From: Lateolabrax maculatus
Taxonomy: Eukaryota; Chordata; Actinopteri; Acropomatiformes; Lateolabracidae
Reading direction: 5' to 3'
Assembly: GCA_031216445.1 (NCBI GenBank)
Contig: CM062199.1
Span: 3,455,001-3,519,000, forward strand
Length of the DNA stretch: 64,000 bases
A model generated the notes under the pieces. The model was not told where the DNA came from. It did not search any database and saw nothing but the letters and a program-made list of their open reading frames with translations. Within the stretch, counting starts at the first letter, position 1. Every line of letters starts with the position of its first letter. A program made the position numbers and the translations under genes. Shown one piece after another: positions 1 to 13,382 of this stretch.

Positions 1-1072
1 AAAACAACAAAAAACAACAAAAACGACAAAAAACAACAACAAAAACAACACTATAAACAACAAAAAACAACAAAAACGACAAAAAACAACAAAAAACAAC
101 AAAAACAACAAAAAACAACAAAAACAACAACAAAAACGACACTATATGCAACAAAAACGACAAAAAACAACACTATATAAGAAAAACGACAAAAACAACA
201 ACAAAAACGACAAAAAACAACAAAAACACAACAAAAACAACACTATATGCGACAAAAAACGACACTATATATAAGAAAAACGACAAAAACAACTAAAAAC
301 AACAAAAACAACAAAAAACAACAAAAACAACAACAAAAACGACACTATATACAACAAAAAACGACAAAAAACAACAAAAACAACAAAAAACGACAAAAAA
401 GACAAAAAACAACAAAAAACAACAACAAAAACAACAAGAAACAACAAAAACGACACTATATATAACAAAAAACAACAAAAACGACAAAAAACGACAAAAA
501 ACAAAAACAACAAAAAACAACAAAAACGACAAAAAACAACAAAAACAACACTATATGCAAAAAAACGACAAAAAACGACACTATATATAAGAAAAATGAC
601 AAAAACAACAAAAACGACAAAAAACAACAAAAACGACACTATATACAACAAAAAAACGACACAAAACAACAAAAACGACAAAAAACAACAAAAAAACAAC
701 AAAAACGACACAATAAAAACAAAAACAACAAAAAACGACACTATATACAATAAAAACAACAATAAACAACAAAAAAACAACAAAAACGACACAAAAAACA
801 ACAAAAACAACAAAAACAACAAAAACGACACTATATACAACAAAAAATGACAAAAAAGACAAAAAAAGACTATATACGACAAAAAACGACAAAAAACAAC
901 AACAAAAATGACAAAAAACAAAACCAACAAAAAACGACACTATATACAACAAAAAACAACAAAAACGACACTATATAGAACGAAAACGACAACAAACGAC
1001 AAAAAACAACAAAAAACGACAACAAAAACAACAAAAAACAACAAAAACGACACAAAACAACAACAAAACAAC
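1..1072 (+). repeat. A/C-rich irregular satellite array, left arm
   Basis: The strand consists almost only of A and C. It is built from short ACAACAAAAA and ACGACAAAAA modules, punctuated at irregular spacing by ACGACACTATATA-type words (for example near 138, 262, 341, 454, 635, 827 and 968). The long open frames on both strands are low-complexity by-products (Lys/Asn/Gln on plus, Phe/Leu/Val on minus) and are not genes. The array touches the window edge, so its true length is unknown. At about 1072 it switches to its reverse complement. Confidence 0.9.
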
Positions 1073-1592
1073 GTTTTTGTTGTTTATAGTGTCGTTTTTT
1101 GTCGTTTTTGTTGTATTTTGTTGTTTTTGTTGTTTATAGTGTCGTTTATTGTTGTGTTTTTGTTGTTTTTGTCATCTTTGTTGTTTATAGCGTCGATTTT
1201 TGTCGTTTTTGTTGTTTTTATTGTTATTTTTTGTTTTTGTTGTTTATAGTGTCTTTTTGTTGACATTTTTTGATGTTTTTTTTGTAGTTTTTGTCGTTTT
1301 TTGTTGCTTTTGTTGTTTTGTCTTTTTTGTTGTTTAAAGTGTCATTTTTTGTCATTTTTGTTGTTTATAGTATCGTTTTTTGTCATGTTTTTGTTGTTTT
1401 TGTCGTTTTGTTGTGTATTTGTTGTTTTTGTTGTTTATTGTGTAATTTTTGTTGTTTTTTGTTGTTTTTTTATTTTGTTGTTTTTTTTGTCCTTTTGTTG
1501 TTTATAGTTTCGTTTTTTGTTGTTTTTGTTTTTTTTCTTCGTCTTTGTTGTTTATAGTGTCATTTTTTGTCGTTGTTGTTGTCTTGTCGTTT
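1073..1592 (-). repeat. A/C-rich satellite array, inverted right arm
   Basis: This is the same repeat as 1-1072 but in reverse complement: T/G-rich GTTTTTGTTGT modules with TATAGTGTCG words (near 1086, 1136, 1248 and 1553, with decayed versions such as TATAGCGTCG and TATAGTATCG). The switch of strand composition is abrupt, after ACAACG at about 1072. Together the two arms form a head-to-head inverted array with hairpin or cruciform potential. The right arm looks more diverged and ends where unique sequence starts, near 1593. Confidence 0.88.
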
Positions 1593-2654
1593 AATGCTGA
1601 AGGCATTCACACCAATAATCATTTTAATACAGTGTTTAATTTTGTCTGTTTTTTTGGATAGTGGTGGTACAGAGACACAGAGAGTGAACATTGGGCGAGA
1701 GACCCGGGGATGTTGGGATCTGGTATGCATCTTAAAGGATAGGTTCACATTTTTTAAAAGTCTATCTTAAAACAATACTGACACATGCCCATATGTACAT
1801 TGAAGTAGTTATTGTTCATCTCAACCATTCCTCCTGTCCATACCAGTCACAAAGAGATCCAGATGATAGTAGTACTGGGTGGTTGGATAGATCTTATCCT
1901 TACATTATATTATACTATCGGTGGCAGGCTCAGATGGAAGAATATGAAGCTGCTTTGTATTGTAACTAAGGTATATTTCATGTTAAACTTTTATTCATCA
2001 TATAACCAAACAGATGGAATGATTGTGTCCCATATCTTCTACGACTGCATCAGACTTCATGTAGTAAAACACTTGTTTATTGTGGTGACATTTACATAAA
2101 GCATAAATAGGTCAGTCTCACAGGTGGTAAATGTTTAAGGGAAAACATTAATTAATCTTCATCATTGACATTATTGTTATTGTGCACAGAACAAAAAGTC
2201 AAAATCACAATACACACAAAAACAGTCAGACAAACGGAACGTATCTTGAATTCAACATGCACACACTGTACACACACAAACAACAACATTGCATTTTCAT
2301 TTCATTCAAAAAATAAAGACAATTTCAGCTTAATCACTGAACATCATGAGAAGCTGTTCAATGCAGACATAGTGTAATGAGACTTAATGTCAAACACAGT
2401 GGGTCAATATCATGTAGGAAACTGAAAATATGCACTCATAGAACTACTTTAACAATACTGAAGTCCTGGGTTTGTTTGGGACTGATTCTGTTGACAGCTT
2501 TGCAGTGCAGCTCAAGATTCTTTTACATCTTTAAAACGTGTGTGAATTTGTACACATATGGGATATTGTTTTATAGAAAATAATTTTAGTTTTTGTGTAG
2601 TATACAAAAAAAACTTAAACAAAGTTGGTTTTTGGAAATATAATGAGTTGCAAA
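1593..2654. other. Intergenic interval downstream of enpp2
   Basis: I see no gene here. Open frames are short and have no recognisable protein. The block at 1738-1860 is a copy end of a foldback repeat, listed separately. The rest is AT-rich unique-looking sequence. Confidence 0.6.
1738..1860 (+). repeat. Foldback/MITE-like repeat, truncated copy
   Basis: The block starts with AAAGGATAGGTTCA and continues with AGTCTATCTTAAAACAAT, then a CCATTCCTCCTGTCCATACC stretch. The same opening and the same TCTATCTTAAAA word recur at 33362 in a taf2 intron. There the far end of the element carries the word in inverted orientation. I recognise this as an abundant teleost dispersed element. Only one end is present here. 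Confidence 0.6.
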
Positions 2655-2660
2655 TTTATT
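2655..2660 (-). terminator. Candidate poly(A) signal for enpp2
   Basis: TTTATT on the plus strand reads AATAAA on the minus strand, about 980 bases past the enpp2 stop codon at 3642-3644. This would give a 3' UTR of about 1 kb. Other TTTATT words lie nearby (about 2778), so the true cleavage site is not decided by sequence alone. Confidence 0.35.
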
Positions 2661-3641
2661 TGGAATGTGAATCTTTTAAAATCATCAGATTATCAAGAAA
2701 TTTGTCCTGCATTATTATTTGATCTTGTGGTCCTGTCTTGTAGAGAGGCCCTACATCAAAACGTATTTTTAAGACTATTTTATTTTAATTTATATTGATG
2801 CATTTTTCATTAATAAAGCCATGTTTAATCAAATTGCCTCATAATAGAAGAAACCTGGTGCGAGGTAATATTCCAGCATAGGATTACTGGTTGGTTTCAA
2901 ACAAAGCTCCCATGTCTGCTCTGTGCATCGTCCTATATGAGAACTTGGAGACACAGTGTAAATACACAATGCACAGAGGATGGGGGCTGAAGGGGGGGTG
3001 GTTAATAGTTTGCCCCAGGGCCCACTGACAAGTTGATTTGGCCATACTGCTGGAGAGAAAATGTAAAAATCATGAAATGAATCAGAGGGAACATGAGAAA
3101 TATTACAGGGTAGGTGATGATTAATGGCCTCTGATATTTACACATTATGACACAAAATTTCTGGTATAGATCCAATTTGAGCCCGTGATATGTATTTTGT
3201 TGTTGAAAACTGCACACTAAAATAAGACAAACTAAGCACTGTGAACACCAGAATAATAATGTATGCAGGTCCTGTTGTTCTTGATCTAGAGGTTTCTTTC
3301 AGTCTGATGAAACAGTAACAGAGCAGAGGAACTGTTTGGCTTTCCTGCTGCCACACATAATAACTCAGGTGGACAGTACCACAGCTAGTGGCTCAGTGGT
3401 GTTAAAGCTGAATCTTAACAGGTGGATGAAGTGAATGAGATTAAACCAAATGCTCAGTGAAAGGCCCACAACATGGATGCTGCAGAGCAGCTGCATGCGG
3501 CAGCCAAAGCATCCAGCGAGAGCTGACGCTGGCTTCAGGTCAGAGTCACAGAGATGATCACATCTCTTCCTTGTACCACAAACATCCACCACGGTTGGAA
3601 AAAAAAGATCAGCAACATCAATGTTAACAGCAGAGATCAGA

Positions 3642-6600
3642 TCAGATCTCGCTCTCGTAGGTGTGCATGTAGGTCTTGAGTGAGAGGATTTCAGCGTAGC
3701 TCCGGGTGGTTCTGCGGTACAGGTCCAAGCCCGTCAGGATCTCCACATCTCTGACTCGAGCTGTGTGCATCTTCATCAGGTCCTCCACCCAGCGAGACTC
3801 CTCCTCTGAGCTCTGCAAGGAGGAACACAGAAGCATTAGCACGGGTTTCCCCTCCGCCTCCTCTGAAACCCTCCATCGCTCGTAACACCGAAGAGATTTG
3901 GCTTTGAAGGAATAGTTCAACGTAGTTCACATTCTCTAAAGCTCACTGTATAACTAAGTATCTTGTTTGTTTAATCTGCACACAAACAGAAATGTAAAAA
4001 CATCAATTTTAAGTTTGTAGGTGGTTTTTTTTCAGCGTAGTTGTTTGTTTCCCTGTTTCCTCTATACTAAGCTTGGCTAAATGCAGCCTAAAACAGACGA
4101 TTGATATCAATCTTCTCATCCTACTCTCAGACATATTTCTCAAAATGTTGCACTTATTCATTAACAAATCAATTTTTAAGATATTACTTTATCACGAGGG
4201 AAATTATTATGCAGCAGTTGCAGTACAAAGTAGGAAATAGAGCAAACATATACACCAAATGATGATCAGTAAGGTGCAATCCAATTATAGACAATGCCAA
4301 AAATGAAACAGGTTAACTGAAATTATCATAAATAACAAATCTAAATATAGATAGTGTCAAATATAAACAGGTTATCAAAATATAAACGGGTTAACTGAAG
4401 GATCGCAGATGTGTATGAGAAGTGGCATAAAGTTATGTATGTCCAATATCCACTCTGAAGTGAGTGTATCTGCTTAATTCAAAATGTCCAATGATTAGTG
4501 TCTTTGATGTTCCCCATAATGTCCCTATTATTGCACATTATTGCACATTAGACCCATCGTGGTGTCCCATGGTGAGAGTTGAATGAGCTGAATGATTGTT
4601 TCCCCACAGGGAGAAAGGATTTCCTGTGGTGATCTGTGGTGCATCGTGGTGCATGTGTTTACAGTTCCAGTACAATTTTGCTCCATTATCTTTTAAAGGC
4701 TCATTTGCAGCTTGCACCCTGTGTACATTCAGTGGTTATACACAAGGTTCACGGGTGTCATTTGTTTAATTGTAAAACCTCTTGTGGACATGCAATCACC
4801 TGAATATTTAGATGCTGCTGCACAAACTGTTTGGAGGGAGTAAAGTATCCAAGAGGCTGTACACTGTGTGTGGTCTCTATCAGACTGTGCTCAGAGTGTT
4901 GGTAAAATGAGATGAGGCGCTTAAAGCCGTGATGTTCCTTACGTTGCAGGTCTCGTCGTTGCTGGGTCTGTGTGGCAGGATGAAGGCAGCGCTGCAGAGC
5001 GGGCCGCCACACGAGTCTGCAGCCTGCGTGAAGTCTAAGCAGCTGGTCAGGACCACAAAGTAGTGAGTGGGGATGGGTATCGTCCCACTTACATACCTGC
5101 AATAAAGATCAAACAAGACTCGAGCTCAGCCCAACTTTTCCTTTAGCAAAGATTTTTTTCTATTTCTTGCTTCATAAACAGTGCTCAAAATCTGAAAAGT
5201 GACAGCATGTGACAGTAAATTGTTTATTGTCAGTTTTAACGTATGTTAGCCCAGGAGATGAAAAAATCTAAAAAGTGTTTGCTGCTGCATTGAAGCTGAA
5301 TTAGAGGTGAAGTAAAATGTTTCTCACTCTTTTATCTTCTCAGCCGAGTCCCTGACGCCATCATAGTCGTAGTCAAATATGGGTCCAATGAGCACGTTCA
5401 CCCCATTTCTCTCAGTGGCATATTTCTTCACCAGTGCTCTCTGGAAGTAACCCCATATTCCTGAGAGAGAGAGGCGGAAGAGAGTGGGAACAAAGAGACA
5501 AACAGAGCGGGATGTGTGAATGAAACAGGGAAGATGGGATGGGAGGTGATGGATACAGCAGTGACTATATATTAGTGAATCTATCAGCACTGATTAGGCT
5601 TGATTTTTTATGCATGAAAAACCATAATATACAAGGTATCAACAGGTTAAACAGGTGAGGAAAGATCTAATCACTGATTGGCTTACTCTTGAATGCAGGA
5701 TACATGGGAACGGTGTTGGTGATGAGGACGGCCTCGTATTTTTTGTCTGTAGTTGAGGACAATTCTGTCAATAACGAAAAAAAGAAACATGATTAAAAAC
5801 TATTTCAGGTGCAGTGTTTTTCTCAGATCAGCAATCAATGAAGTTAATGGATAACATGTTATTATAGTTGATAGGATTGATCGAAAGAAATATGAGAATA
5901 AGACCCATGCTGTAAAACACCTGAATTTTCATGTATGAGTTGTTTTAATAGTGTAGAGCCTTGGTTTAAAACTAATAAAAATATAAGGACAACAAATTAA
6001 AGATTATTTCTACAATCAATTTACACACTTTCTATTTAACATTGATCGTTTAGTTAATAAAAAGAAAAAAAGACAATCACAATTATCTGAGACCAAATGC
6101 TAAATTTGTCTGATCAATAGTCCAAACCCCGAAATATTCCATTTCAAATGAAAATTAATAAGCTACAGAATATTTATTTTATTTCTTTACTGTATTTGTT
6201 CTGTGGTGGTAAACGTACGTGGCGGGTAGAGGAAGGCGTAGGTGATCTGTTTGTCTGCTCTGTAGTTGGTACAAGACTGACTGTAGGCTGGAGGGACTCT
6301 GGTATCAGGTCTCACACAGTTGGACAGGGCTTCAGGTAGAGGAAACACTTCTACCTGGAGGACCACACACACACACACACAGGTCAACTGACATCTATTT
6401 CAACTACAGTAATAATGTAGTAACCAAAATATTATCAATGGAAACAGGACCAGATCAGGAAAAACAAGGGGGCTTCATACTAAAATATGACCAAATATAC
6501 TGATCAAACTGAGGGAATTAGAAAAACACTGTCTCTAATATAAGTCTGCTTCCAATAAAGGCCTGGTGCAGTTTGGGTAATTAAAAGCTCCGGTCACTAT

Positions 6601-9600
6601 TTGAGGAAATGCATTTTAGGAAATATGAACAAAATCCCCAAAATATCAGGTTAGAATTCTAATAACTGGCCCTGTATTTAACCCCAGTCATATTTCTCTT
6701 ACACAATTTCAACGTTTCATTGAGAGATGAGAGTTGTGGATCCCCCTGCAAGTATGTTGTTGGAACCACTATTTAATTAAAAAACATTTTTTTCTAAATT
6801 GAAAACGTCCCTTCTATTGTTAATGTTAACAAATCAGTGAGTTTCGTATTGGTGTACGAGAATGAACCTTTCAAACAGCATCTGGCATGCTGTCCTCTGA
6901 CTGAGGGACCTTTGTTGACCGTTGCCAACAGTTTCAGGTGCACAGTTAATATTCACAATAATGTCCAACCAAGGCCAAGAGCACAGGAGGAACAGTACCT
7001 GTCTGCTGACGGTGTACGACGTCCAGAGAGGCATAGAGAGAGCCTCGCTGTAGCCGCTGATGTAGTCACTGTGGTGGAGGATGGAGTATTTGGTGCGGAA
7101 GAGTACAGCAGGCCGACCGTACGGCAGGTTCCTGCTGTCTGAGAGAGGAAGAGCACAGCAGAGGAGACGCAGGTGTGTAACAGGACACAATGTGGATTTT
7201 GTCCATTTACAAAGGGACTGTGAGCAAGGTTTCATTATAGTTATTTAACTTTGATTATGAGTTTCTTCATCCTCCACTGTATAAAAGACATTTAAAGTCA
7301 TTTATTTATGACATTTTCAGTAGCATCGTGAAAGACTGACCATCAATAGCTTGCCTCAGTCGCTGGTTTAGCTCCTCCACTTTGTTCTGTAAGAGACAGA
7401 GCCAGAGTGACTCCAGGTTATAGCCTCGTACAAGGGTCACTTTCAAACCTCTCTGGCCCCTACTTTTTACACGCAACTGCAAAAAGATCGGAGATTGAAA
7501 CAATCTCTTGCCAGAGATTTACATGGGAATCACAAACACAAGTGACACACTGCAGAGAAGGGCAAACTCACTTCCAATCCAGGCAATTCAGGAAGTGGAA
7601 CTCAAAAACACGCTGACAAAGTCAAAATGTGAACCCTAAACTTTGACTTTGGTAACAAATTAACTACAGATTTTGTTGAAATGAACTGACTGACTTGGAA
7701 GTGAATTGACTCCAGCTCTGCAGCAGAAAGCAACAAAGGTTAATTCAGTTTTTAAGGAAGCTGAGTAGAAGACAACAAAGCGATCAGGTATTCAAACACA
7801 TTTCTACAAGTCAAACAGGCTCATTCACACTTAGACAAATTGTTACAGACACAAATGATCAAATAATCATGTACGATAGGCCCATGCAGATGATTCTTTT
7901 TAGTTTAACTGCTCTGCAAAAGCAAAACAGAAAAGTAAAAAAAAAAAAGAACATAACATCTGTATTGAAAACTCTGGACTCATCTCACAGGACAACACAC
8001 AGCTGGCCTTTCCACACTTGTAGTAGGAAGCCCTACTAATCCCTGTATTTCCAGCATTTCAAATGGTAACTGAATGCTGCTGGGAATAACGGGAAGCTGC
8101 CAGTGGACAGTCGCCTGGGGTCAAATCATACATTTTCTTGCCAGACTGACTAAACTTGACACTTCAGGGGGTTGAAAAAAAAAATTTGGTTGCCATTAAA
8201 TTAGATTCTATAGAATAATTGTGATGGTATCTCTTAAGACTGCATTATAGATCCAGCCAATCTCAACTTAAAGTGAAAATAAGAGCTGTGTCACTGGTAC
8301 CTACAGTTAGTACAACAAACAACTATCTTAACTTCATGAGGAGCATCTGAATTAGTTTCCTTTCTCATTTGAACTGCAGATTTTCATGAACTCCTGGATC
8401 AACTGTAAACTCTGGATCATTTGTTGTTGTTTGTACACAATCTGTAGTTCTTAGTTACAGGTCACATGAGGAATAAGATAAATCAAAAGGTCCTCGTGTA
8501 GAAAGTCTTTGGACTGAACAGACAGAGGATCTTCTTGTTAAGGTGGGTAGACCCTTACAGCTCCCTTCTATTTGTATTACAAAATAACTAATTTCTTATT
8601 AATATAATTCAGGGACTACAGATGGAAATGAGCATTTGGCTATATCTGGTGCAATAAACATATTGCCCCTGTTAAATAAACAATAAAATAAAATACAAAC
8701 ATAAATACAACGTTCCTGATACTACAGGAACACCTTTTCAGGACATGTTAGTCATACTTGGTTAAACTGTAAAGGTTTAATTTGGCCTGGGGAAGTTAAT
8801 TAGGTGTCATATACAGTAACTCTTATTTAACTGTGAGTACAGTAGAGGGAGCTATAACATCAGGTGCAACCCTGGAGGTCATGGAAACAGGAAACTGTTT
8901 GAGAGCATGCTGACTGGCAGTGTTACCAGCATTTATGTCAACAGTATTTCATCATTTCTACAAGCTGTAAGCGAATTACAGAAAGCAACCACGGCTTATA
9001 ACAGCGAAACCGCTTCGTCGCATTGACTCCAGAAGTTGTCCATGCATGATTATCATCACATTAAAAAAATACATGATCATTTCTGGAGATTGGCTTTGTG
9101 ATCAACTCACCCAAAAGTGATGCAAACATACAATAGATACCAAAAGTATCCTTGTATCACCATTAACTCCAGTGCTCCATGCCAACAATTTATAATACAC
9201 TCAGAAAACAACTACTTATTACTCAGCTATAGCTGCTCAAACTTGCAAGATACAAGTTGTGATTACTAAATAATAACTTATTAATTAACTAATTGAATTA
9301 TTAACACATTTGAAATTAATTCACCTGCTACACCCTCAATACAGTGTTAGCTTGGAGCACCAGAGCAGGTGATGAAGAGCAGGATGATTTTGGTTTCACT
9401 GTTGTTATCACTAATCTAAGTGAGCTGACAGACAAGCCAATCTCCTAAAAACTAGTATTCCTTTCAGCCGTCTACAGGCAGCTGGTCAGTCTGCCACTGA
9501 GCCGTCATGGCTGACCTTGTCTTCGCAGCTGCAGCCCAGGTCGTCTGTTCCCGCAGGACCAAGACCAGAGGCTGCCGGCCTGGAAAGCTCCTCTGGCATG

Positions 9601-9685
9601 GTGGGCCTGTAGGGGGGGCCCCTCAGCAGGTGGTTCAGACTGCCATGGGTTCCATTATTGGGAGCTGGTTTCAGACCCAGAAGAT
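3642..9685 (-). CDS. enpp2: enpp2 exons 18-25: linker and nuclease-like domain
   Basis: Exon 18 (9516-9685) ends the catalytic domain with LGCSCEDK. Exon 19 (7341-7386) encodes a short NKVEELNQRL helix linker. Exons 20-25 encode the nuclease-like domain, with YGRPAVLFRTKY, MPLWTSYTVS, GPIFDYDYDG and FILPHRPSN. This domain lacks catalytic function in autotaxins and stabilises the core through a disulfide and a glycan. Donors of exons 18 and 19 are the weaker GTCAGC and GTCAGT. Exon 21 has a TG tract in place of part of the pyrimidine tract before its acceptor. Exon 25 ends with TGA at 3642-3644. Confidence 0.92.
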
Positions 9686-11212
9686 CTGGGAGTGACAGAA
9701 ATCAGTTTCATGTCAGTGAAAAAGAGTAAATAGAAGCAGTCACACATGTTGTGACTGGTCCGCTCACATACTCAATATCAATATCAAGACAGTTAGACTC
9801 AAACACATGCACTCACACGCTGTTATACACCCAATCACACAAGGAAATATGCCTTACCACACATGACATTGTACAGCTCAATGTTTTCAAAGGCTGGAAC
9901 TTTAGTCTTGAATTTAAATGTAGGTCCATACCCCAAGAAAATAGTCTGAAATGAAAGTTGATAGCACATGTCAGTTGATTTGTCACAATAAATAACAAGT
10001 TAGTATACATCACTGTTTCAGATCTGAGTCCTAATTGTCAAATACCTGTGTGGTACGGCTATTGACCTTTACTTTTTAATAAGGTCATCCTGCCAACAGA
10101 GTGTATTAAATGGAGGTATAATATATGTTGCTGGATGTTAAAGGCCAGCCAGGTGACTTATTTATGTAGATAATTAAGAGTACCTGCATGCTGTTGATCT
10201 TATTGTCATATCCATGGTCGCCGGCGAAGCCACAGTGCCTCTTCCCTTCAGGAACTTTCCTGTGATGAACAGTATGAATCATGGATCAATATTTGGTTGA
10301 GTCACATTGTGAATTAGTTCTGACTGACTGGAGATTTCATATGAAGGTTCAGACTTCATCATCAAAGTTTTGCCCCAGCATTAAAGTATCTCCACAGATA
10401 TGTAACACACCACTGCACGTTAGTAAGAACCCGAAATTAAAAAAACTAAAATCTGATACAGGTATATTCTGATACTGGTTCCACTGATATCCCCTTCATG
10501 AAAGCTTTTCAGCCTTACATTGATCATTGGGTACCAAAAACCTGGTTGTAATGTTCAGAATATAATGTCAGACACCCCAGAAAGTTTTAAAAAAGTAAAG
10601 CATTTGCACTCTGGACTTCAGGGGATCTATGAACAAACTGTCCAGGATTACTGGTACTTTATGTAGACTTTATGTTTATTAAATTCAGTGCGTTAATCTG
10701 TCATGTGCTGTTAGGTCTCTCAGTGCTGGAAGAATGGTAGAGATCTGAAAGTAAATGTAAAAGAGGAGGAAGAAGAGGAGGAAACAATACAAAAACAATA
10801 TGAGTTTTTGCATATTATAACATTAAACTCGTAGGTGTCAAATGGTTTAGAAACACACTCAGGTGTTAATGGGTTAAACTCTGGTGTTAAGTACAGTTTA
10901 ACTGCAGTATGTTGTCAGTATTCACTTACTTTAACCCCTTAGCCCAGGACAACCACTCCTTCACACAACTCACGCCACAGTCCTCTAATTGAAAAACAGC
11001 CACTTTTTATTAAGTGTCCATTAAAACACTACTTCCAGTTAGACACCTTAATATGTGTGTGTACAGTGTGTGTGTGTGTGTGTGTGTCTAGGGGGTGAAG
11101 CCACAAGCATGTTAAAAATTTAAATGACTAGCTGACGGGGAAATGAGAAAAACTTAGTGTTTCATTTGGTGTGAACAGTTGGTTGGTTTTAGATTTACGC
11201 AGACATTGACTA

Positions 11213-11253
<41 letters not shown>

Positions 11254-11478
11254 GGCTCTGACACTTTGCTCACTGCTCCGGTGCCAATGATTAGCCCGTC
11301 TGTCTATCTGAGCTGCACAGAAACCTCAAAGATTTCTTTCATTCGTGTGTGTGTGTGTGTGTGTGTATGTGTGTGTTGAAACAGTTCGTAGCTCTCCCAC
11401 AGTTCACCAACCAAAACAGCATGACAGTTCCATGGAAGGAGACTGTTACCGACATGTACACACACACACACACACACA

Positions 11479-11561
<83 letters not shown>

Positions 11562-13335
11562 CAGCGTTAGCGGTTTGTTTTCACTCTCAGTCCTGATGAC
11601 CTCATGGTTTACTTTGTCGCTGAGTCGCTGCAGTAAGACTTCTCAGTGCTCTGCATCAAACGCCTGTCACACTTCATTATAGTATGTCATTAATGTTTCA
11701 GCAGCTGCACTTTTGAAACAGATGTGGGTGTTTTTTTTTTTTCACGTCTTAAAACTTTTCGGCACTACATGTGTTAATGGTGCGTTGATACTGTAGCAGC
11801 CCATGTTGACATAAATTGTGTTTAAGTAAAGCGAGATGTGCAGTAAAAAGCTGCTCTGATGGCTGAGCAGAAAATGAAAAATCAACACTGACTGTACAGA
11901 ACGTTAGAGCAGCAACAAATTTAAACTCTCACATTGATGACTGGTTTGGATTTAACCCCCCCTGAAAATATTTTTATTATTATTTTCAGGATAAGTTAAA
12001 GTTAGGCTACTTACAAGTGCCATCACTTGGCTTCTGAGCGTTACGGGGACAGTTTAAACATTAAACATGTTCACACAATCTTAAATTCTGGGTTTTCTGC
12101 CTGTATGTCCACAGGTTCAAGGTACAGGAAATCAGTATAAAGCAGGAATTAATGGAGGAGATGGAAAGAGAGCTATCACAGCTCATGTTTCTGGTGTCAG
12201 TGGAAAGTGTGGCAGGTAAATACTGCAGGTCAAAGTTTAATCTCCCCGGTTTGGAAATTCTATAAAAATTGTGAGATTAAAACGTTCAACACTACATTCA
12301 GTGTCTACTGAAATTCCTGTGTGCTTATTTACACTGTATCTCCATGTGACACATTGTTTACAGTTACAGTTGTCTAGTTTAGCTTCCAAACATTGGATGT
12401 TTAATCCAAATATACTTGTACTTCCTGTCGGAGTGGTCGTATTGTACCTGGCAACGTGCCACTTCCTCTCCACCAGCAGGTGAATCTCTTCAATGCGTCG
12501 GTTGTTGGCGTAGTGCAGTCTCTTGGGCAGGTGCTGCTTCAGGTACGGCTTAAAGTGCTGGTCTGTCTTCTTACACTGGAACAAAGAAACAATCATTCAG
12601 ATCCAATCAGAGAGGCGACACATCGCTACCCAGGAATGTTTCACTTTATTTGTGCTACAACAGTATAATTCTCTTATATATCTTTTCATGCAAGTCTGAT
12701 ACTTACAGTTAGATTTGCAACAACGGCCTTGGGGTCATCTGAAAAAAGAACAGAGGTCAGATCAGGTTAAACTGTTGCAAAGGATTAACCATCCCTTGTA
12801 AGTAGCTATAGTAGGACAAATGACATGGAAACTGAACAAAATGTCTGATTCAGAAGTTTAAGTTGTAGCACGCAGCCAATGATCGGATCAGAGGCTGTTT
12901 GTTCCTGCCTACAAATGACACAGTGTGTCATGTTTGAGGATGAAGGTCTAACAGATCAAAAGCTGTGAGTACAGTGAAGTCTGCGTGAATAAGAAGGCAG
13001 GAATCTTAAATAGCATTAAGCAAATGTCTGTGAAGTTTGACAAGGGAAAGAAAACAAAAAAAGAGTGGAAAAAAAGGGTGAAATATCGACAGATTATAAG
13101 CGTTTCTCTTGGTCTCGATCTCTCACTCACATTTAGGGTTGTTGGGGTATCGGGAGCGTATTCTGCCCAGGGACCCAGGGATGAGGATGATGTCGTCAAC
13201 GCTGGTCATGTAGTTACTGAGGAACTCTGTGCGGTCACAGTGGGCCTCCTCCATACCTGAGAACACACAGCAGGCTGAGCGGGAGTGTGTGTGATTGGCT
13301 GGTGAAGGGTTCAAGCATGATGATTTGATACCGCA

Positions 13336-13382
<47 letters not shown>

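Noticed and set aside
247..1055. Long open frames of 80-221 codons on both strands in the left array
   Set aside because: They are by-products of A/C-only repeats without stop codons in several frames. The translations are Lys/Asn/Gln or Phe/Leu/Val strings with no gene features.
1..1592. CRISPR-like array
   Set aside because: Spacing is irregular, there are no unique spacers of constant length, and the window is clearly vertebrate.
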